64,000 bases of DNA from Eubacterium sp. CAG:274 (lineage in GTDB: Bacteria > Bacillota > Clostridia > Lachnospirales > CAG-274). The stretch lies in NCBI GenBank assembly GCA_000432155.1, contig FR888494.1, forward strand, positions 1 through 64,000, given 5' to 3'. Position 1 is the stretch's first letter. Each line of letters begins with the position of its first letter. Shown here in pieces: positions 61,400-64,000 of this stretch. The notes below the pieces were generated by a model. That model saw only the letters and a list, made by a program, of their open reading frames with translations. It was not told where the DNA came from and did not search any database. The position numbers and the translations under genes were made by a program.

Positions 61400-61731
61400 T
61401 CTGTCACCTTGCCCATTACAAAAGTTTTGTACCAAAGTGTAAGGGAATTAAAAAGTTCGGCGTGTTCCTTTTCCACTCTTGCAACTTCAAGTTTTGCGTT
61501 TATTTCATCATAAGAAAAATCATCTTCCTGATTTCTGACTTCCACAAATAAATCCCCTGTATCCTTATAAAAACCTATTGTAGCAATACCTCTTATCTTT
61601 TCAGCCAAAAGAACATTAGCAATTTTCAACTCTTGTTTTACTGATTCTGGTAATATTGGCATTTTATCATTGTAAAAATAACCCTGCTTGTAAAATGACG
61701 CAGAACTTAATATATCCTTTATATCTTCCAT
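61396..61731 (-). CDS. Small conserved protein (DUF6145-like)
   Basis: This 111-residue acidic soluble protein has a pattern of the type YYFND...LPESVKQELKIANVL and ends in ELFNSLTLWYKTFVMGK. I associate this with DUF6145, a family of unknown function found next to birA and dusB in Lachnospirales, but that recall is uncertain. It overlaps dusB by four bases and follows birA by eight, so it is in their operon. No catalytic motif is visible. Confidence 0.6.
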   Translation of the reverse strand: MEDIKDILSSASFYKQGYFYNDKMPILPESVKQELKIANVLLAEKIRGIATIGFYKDTGDLFVEVRNQEDDFSYDEINAKLEVARVEKEHAELFNSLTLWYKTFVMGKVTE

Positions 61732-61739
61732 AATTCCTC

Positions 61740-62693
61740 CTAAATGTAACTGTTATCTTTTTTTCTCAAAGATACTTCGCCTGTAAATACATCGTGTATC
61801 TTTCCTGTACTATCTTTTATCATTAAACAGCCTTCAGAATTTATACCAAGTGCTGTTCCATCTATTTCTTCTCTGCCTATAGTTTTTACCTCTTGACCTA
61901 TATTAAGACAAAGTGCATTATATTTTTCTGTAAAATGAGCAAAGCCCTCTGCACAAAATTGTTTATAATATTCCATAAGTCTGTCAGCAATAGGCTTTAT
62001 AAAATCTTTTCTATAAAACTTTTTACCTGTTTCAATATACATTGAAGTAGCTTTATTTTTCAATTCTTCGCTAAAACTGCTGTTATTTACATTAATACCT
62101 ATACCAACAACAACATATTTTATGCAATCTATTTCAGCACTTAATTCTGTAAGTATGCCTACAACCTTTTTGCCATTTACCAAAATGTCATTTGGCCACT
62201 TTATGCCTGCGTTTAAGCCTGTTACTTCCTTTATTGCCTCACATACAGCCATACCTGTTAAAAGTGTAAGCTGAGGAGCTTTCATCGGACTTATATCCGG
62301 ATAAAGTAAAAAACTCATACATAGATTATCGTGGCTTTCAGATACCCAAGTTCTGCCCAATCTACCTTTTCCAGCACTTTGATAATCACATACTACAAGC
62401 AAGCCGTCATTTTTACCTTTAACAGCCTGTCTTTTACATTCTTCATTTGTAGAGTCTACAGTTTCTAAGAAAAAAGCATTGTTATAATCTATTTCACTTA
62501 TGTTCAGAATATCATTTGTTTCTTCAAGAAAATATCCTCTATTGCTTACAGACTTAATATTATAACCCTCATTTTTAAGTTTAGTAATATTTTTCCATAC
62601 AGCGGTACGAGAAACACCAAAATGTTTTGCCATTTCTTCCCCTGATATATAATCTCTTTTTTCCTTTAGCAATTTTAAAATCTCATACTTCAT
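61740..62693 (-). CDS. birA: Biotin-protein ligase/biotin operon repressor
   Basis: This bifunctional protein of about 317 residues has an N-terminal winged helix (ISGEEMAKHFGVSRTAVWKN) that can bind a biotin operator, a central ligase domain with CDYQSAGKGRLGRTWVS for biotinyl-AMP and GIKWPNDILVNGKKVVGI, and a small C-terminal domain. It biotinylates carboxylases. The ATG at 62693 has AAGGTG six bases upstream. It is transcribed divergently from acpS, and its own promoter lies in between. Confidence 0.96.
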   Translation of the reverse strand: MKYEILKLLKEKRDYISGEEMAKHFGVSRTAVWKNITKLKNEGYNIKSVSNRGYFLEETNDILNISEIDYNNAFFLETVDSTNEECKRQAVKGKNDGLLVVCDYQSAGKGRLGRTWVSESHDNLCMSFLLYPDISPMKAPQLTLLTGMAVCEAIKEVTGLNAGIKWPNDILVNGKKVVGILTELSAEIDCIKYVVVGIGINVNNSSFSEELKNKATSMYIETGKKFYRKDFIKPIADRLMEYYKQFCAEGFAHFTEKYNALCLNIGQEVKTIGREEIDGTALGINSEGCLMIKDSTGKIHDVFTGEVSLRKKDNSYI

Positions 62694-62710
62694 ACTAATC
62701 ACCTTGTTAT

Positions 62711-62739
62711 ATAATACCCTAAAAAATACAATTTTGCAA
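62711..62739 (-). promoter_or_regulatory. Promoter of birA
   Basis: On the minus strand TTGCAA (62739-62734) and TATTAT (62716-62711) are 17 bp apart. On the other side, TATACT at 62771-62776 is a possible -10 box for acpS, without a clear -35. Confidence 0.6.
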
Positions 62740-62797
62740 TTATTGAATAGATTTTTCTACTAAAATAGTTTATACTTATATTAAGAGGTGGTGTTTT

Positions 62798-63166
62798 ATG
62801 ATTATAGGAATTGGAACTGATATTATTGAAATATCAAGAATACAAAAAGCTGTTGAGAATAAGTCTTTTTTAAGCAAAATATATACCAAATCTGAGCAAC
62901 AACTTTTTCATAATTGTAATTATGAAACTCTTGCTGGAAATTTTGCTGCAAAGGAAGCTGTTGTAAAGGCTATAGGTACAGGATTTAAAGGTTGTTCCCC
63001 TAAAGAAATAGAAATTTTTAGACACGAAAGTGGTAAGCCTTATGTTGTATTACACAACAATACAAAAGAAATTTTTGACTCAATAAACGGTGGAAACATT
63101 TCAATTTCTATATCCCATAGCAAAGAAAATGCTGTTGCTTTTGCTGTAATCGAAGCAAAGGAGTGA
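62798..63166 (+). CDS. acpS: Holo-[acyl-carrier-protein] synthase
   Basis: This 122-residue enzyme transfers phosphopantetheine from CoA to acyl carrier protein. The start IIGIGTDIIEISRIQKAVEN carries the metal-binding Asp, and AGNFAAKEAVVKAIGTGFKG the second motif with the conserved Glu. It is followed four bases later by the NAD(P)HX repair gene, a common pairing. Confidence 0.96.
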   Translation: MIIGIGTDIIEISRIQKAVENKSFLSKIYTKSEQQLFHNCNYETLAGNFAAKEAVVKAIGTGFKGCSPKEIEIFRHESGKPYVVLHNNTKEIFDSINGGNISISISHSKENAVAFAVIEAKE

Positions 63167-63170
63167 TTTT

Positions 63171-64000
63171 ATGGATATAGTAACAACTGCACAAATGAAA
63201 GCCATTGAGGCCGATGCCATAGAGAAAAAAGGAGTTCCCTCTCTTTTACTTATGGAAAATGCCGCCTATGGCGTAAAAAAAGAAGTTTTAAAATTTAGCC
63301 CAAAATCTGTTATAGTTTTTGCTGGCAAAGGTAATAATGGCGGAGATGGTTTAGCTGTAAGCCGTCAACTTATGGCTATGGGGATTAATGTTAAAATCTA
63401 TTTTGTTGGAGATTTTAACAAAGCTACTCCAGATTGCAATAAAAATCTCAATTATCTTAAAGCCTATAAAGCAAATATCCACTATATCACAGATAATATT
63501 AACTTAATAGATGTTTCAGATGCTGACTTAATTATAGATGCCCTTATTGGCACTGGTTTAAATCGTCAATTAAGTCCCTTATATAGTGAAATAGTAAATA
63601 TTATTAACACCTCAGGTAAAACCGTTATTTCCGTAGATTGCCCTACTGGTGTTAATTCTGATACAGGAGAGGACTATGGTATCGCTGTTAATTCTGATGT
63701 TACTATAACTTTCCATTTACCTAAAGTAGGCATTTTACTTTATCCTGCAAATAGCCATATTAAAAAATTGGTTGTTTCAAACATAGGTATCCCATATATT
63801 TCAAAAAATAATATTTTTACATTAGATAAAAAATCAGCCAAAGAACTTTTGCCACAGCGTGTAGAAAATTCCAACAAAGGTACTTACGGCAAAGCACTTT
63901 TCATCTCTGGCTGTGATACAATGGCTGGAGCAGCTATTATAAATGCCAAAAGTGCCTATAAATGTGGCTGTGGTCTTGTAAATATATGTTCCACTCGTCA
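63171..64000 (+). CDS. nnrD: Bifunctional NAD(P)HX epimerase/dehydratase, cut by the window edge
   Basis: The open frame from the ATG at 63171 (GGAG upstream) runs to the end of the window, 276 codons so far. The N-terminal YjeF epimerase part contains LLLMENAAYG, FAGKGNNGGDGLAVSRQL and DALIGTGLNRQLSPLYSE. From about residue 215 the ADP-dependent dehydratase (ribokinase-like) domain begins, with NKGTYGKALFISG. The enzyme repairs hydrated NADH and NADPH. The C-terminal half lies outside the window. Confidence 0.94.
   Translation, partial: MDIVTTAQMKAIEADAIEKKGVPSLLLMENAAYGVKKEVLKFSPKSVIVFAGKGNNGGDGLAVSRQLMAMGINVKIYFVGDFNKATPDCNKNLNYLKAYKANIHYITDNINLIDVSDADLIIDALIGTGLNRQLSPLYSEIVNIINTSGKTVISVDCPTGVNSDTGEDYGIAVNSDVTITFHLPKVGILLYPANSHIKKLVVSNIGIPYISKNNIFTLDKKSAKELLPQRVENSNKGTYGKALFISGCDTMAGAAIINAKSAYKCGCGLVNICSTR

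Noticed and set aside
1..64000. CRISPR arrays, tRNA and rRNA genes
   Set aside because: No regularly spaced repeats, cloverleaf sequences or rRNA segments were recognised on reading. A covariance search was not possible here.

Overview
This 64-kb window comes from a low-GC, Gram-positive anaerobe of the Clostridia, most plausibly near the Lachnospirales. The pointers are strong AGGAGG-type ribosome binding sites, a contiguous S10-spc-alpha ribosomal cluster with zinc-type S14, a KOW protein between map and infA, an enlarged L17, FeoAB, ApgM-type phosphoglycerate mutase and many intrinsic terminators. No rRNA, tRNA or CRISPR array was seen. This placement is inference from gene content.

Layout. 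1-1.9 kb: a GC-richer large serine recombinase, probably the edge of an integrated element. 1.9-7.5 kb: accessory genes, comprising a DUF4279 protein, an APH-fold kinase, two tandem paralogues of unknown family with an anchored propeller protein, and an SOS-type uvrX-yolD operon. 7.6-15.1 kb: feoAB, an FMN reductase, apgM, an SPFH/Tim44 pair and a CLC transporter. 15.1-16.2 kb: a frameshifted threonine aldolase.

16.6-32.2 kb is the most interesting part. It is a redox and detoxification island: lipoprotein esterase, LysR regulator, secreted DUF362 protein, LarE, ArsP-like permease, secreted cupin, two aldo/keto reductases, flavin reductase, iron alcohol dehydrogenase, FMN reductase, two secreted carboxymuconolactone-decarboxylase proteins, two exported flavodoxins and a DUF4405 membrane protein. 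Two sets of regulatory sites tie it together. Three copies of an ATAAC-N5-GTTTA site lie exactly 21 bp upstream of -35 boxes (probably the local LysR regulator). Three promoters have 19-bp spacers containing an AdhR/NmlR-like inverted repeat (probably a MerR-family regulator encoded elsewhere). Exported flavodoxin, DUF362, cupin and CMD domains beside a possible membrane cytochrome suggest an extracytoplasmic redox system. Its chemistry cannot be read from sequence.

32.2-37.8 kb: an ABC-F protein, aspA and a 631-residue protein of unknown family with a duplicated domain and a Cys/His cluster. 38-54.2 kb: rplQ back to rpsJ, all on the minus strand, with a consensus promoter and a roughly 230-nt structured leader before rpsJ, a terminator hairpin between secY and adk, and a separate promoter and roughly 190-nt leader before rpsM. 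54.3-58.3 kb: a YbaK/ProX editing protein, an acyltransferase, two small membrane proteins, a WYL-regulator pseudogene and a tandem repeat carrying terminators. 58.3-64 kb: housekeeping genes lysS, greA, dusB, a small conserved protein, birA, acpS and a truncated nnrD.

Five loci look damaged by single-base events: the threonine aldolase, an AKR start codon, a CMD signal peptide, a flavodoxin C-terminus and the WYL regulator. They may be sequencing errors or real decay, and raw reads would decide.
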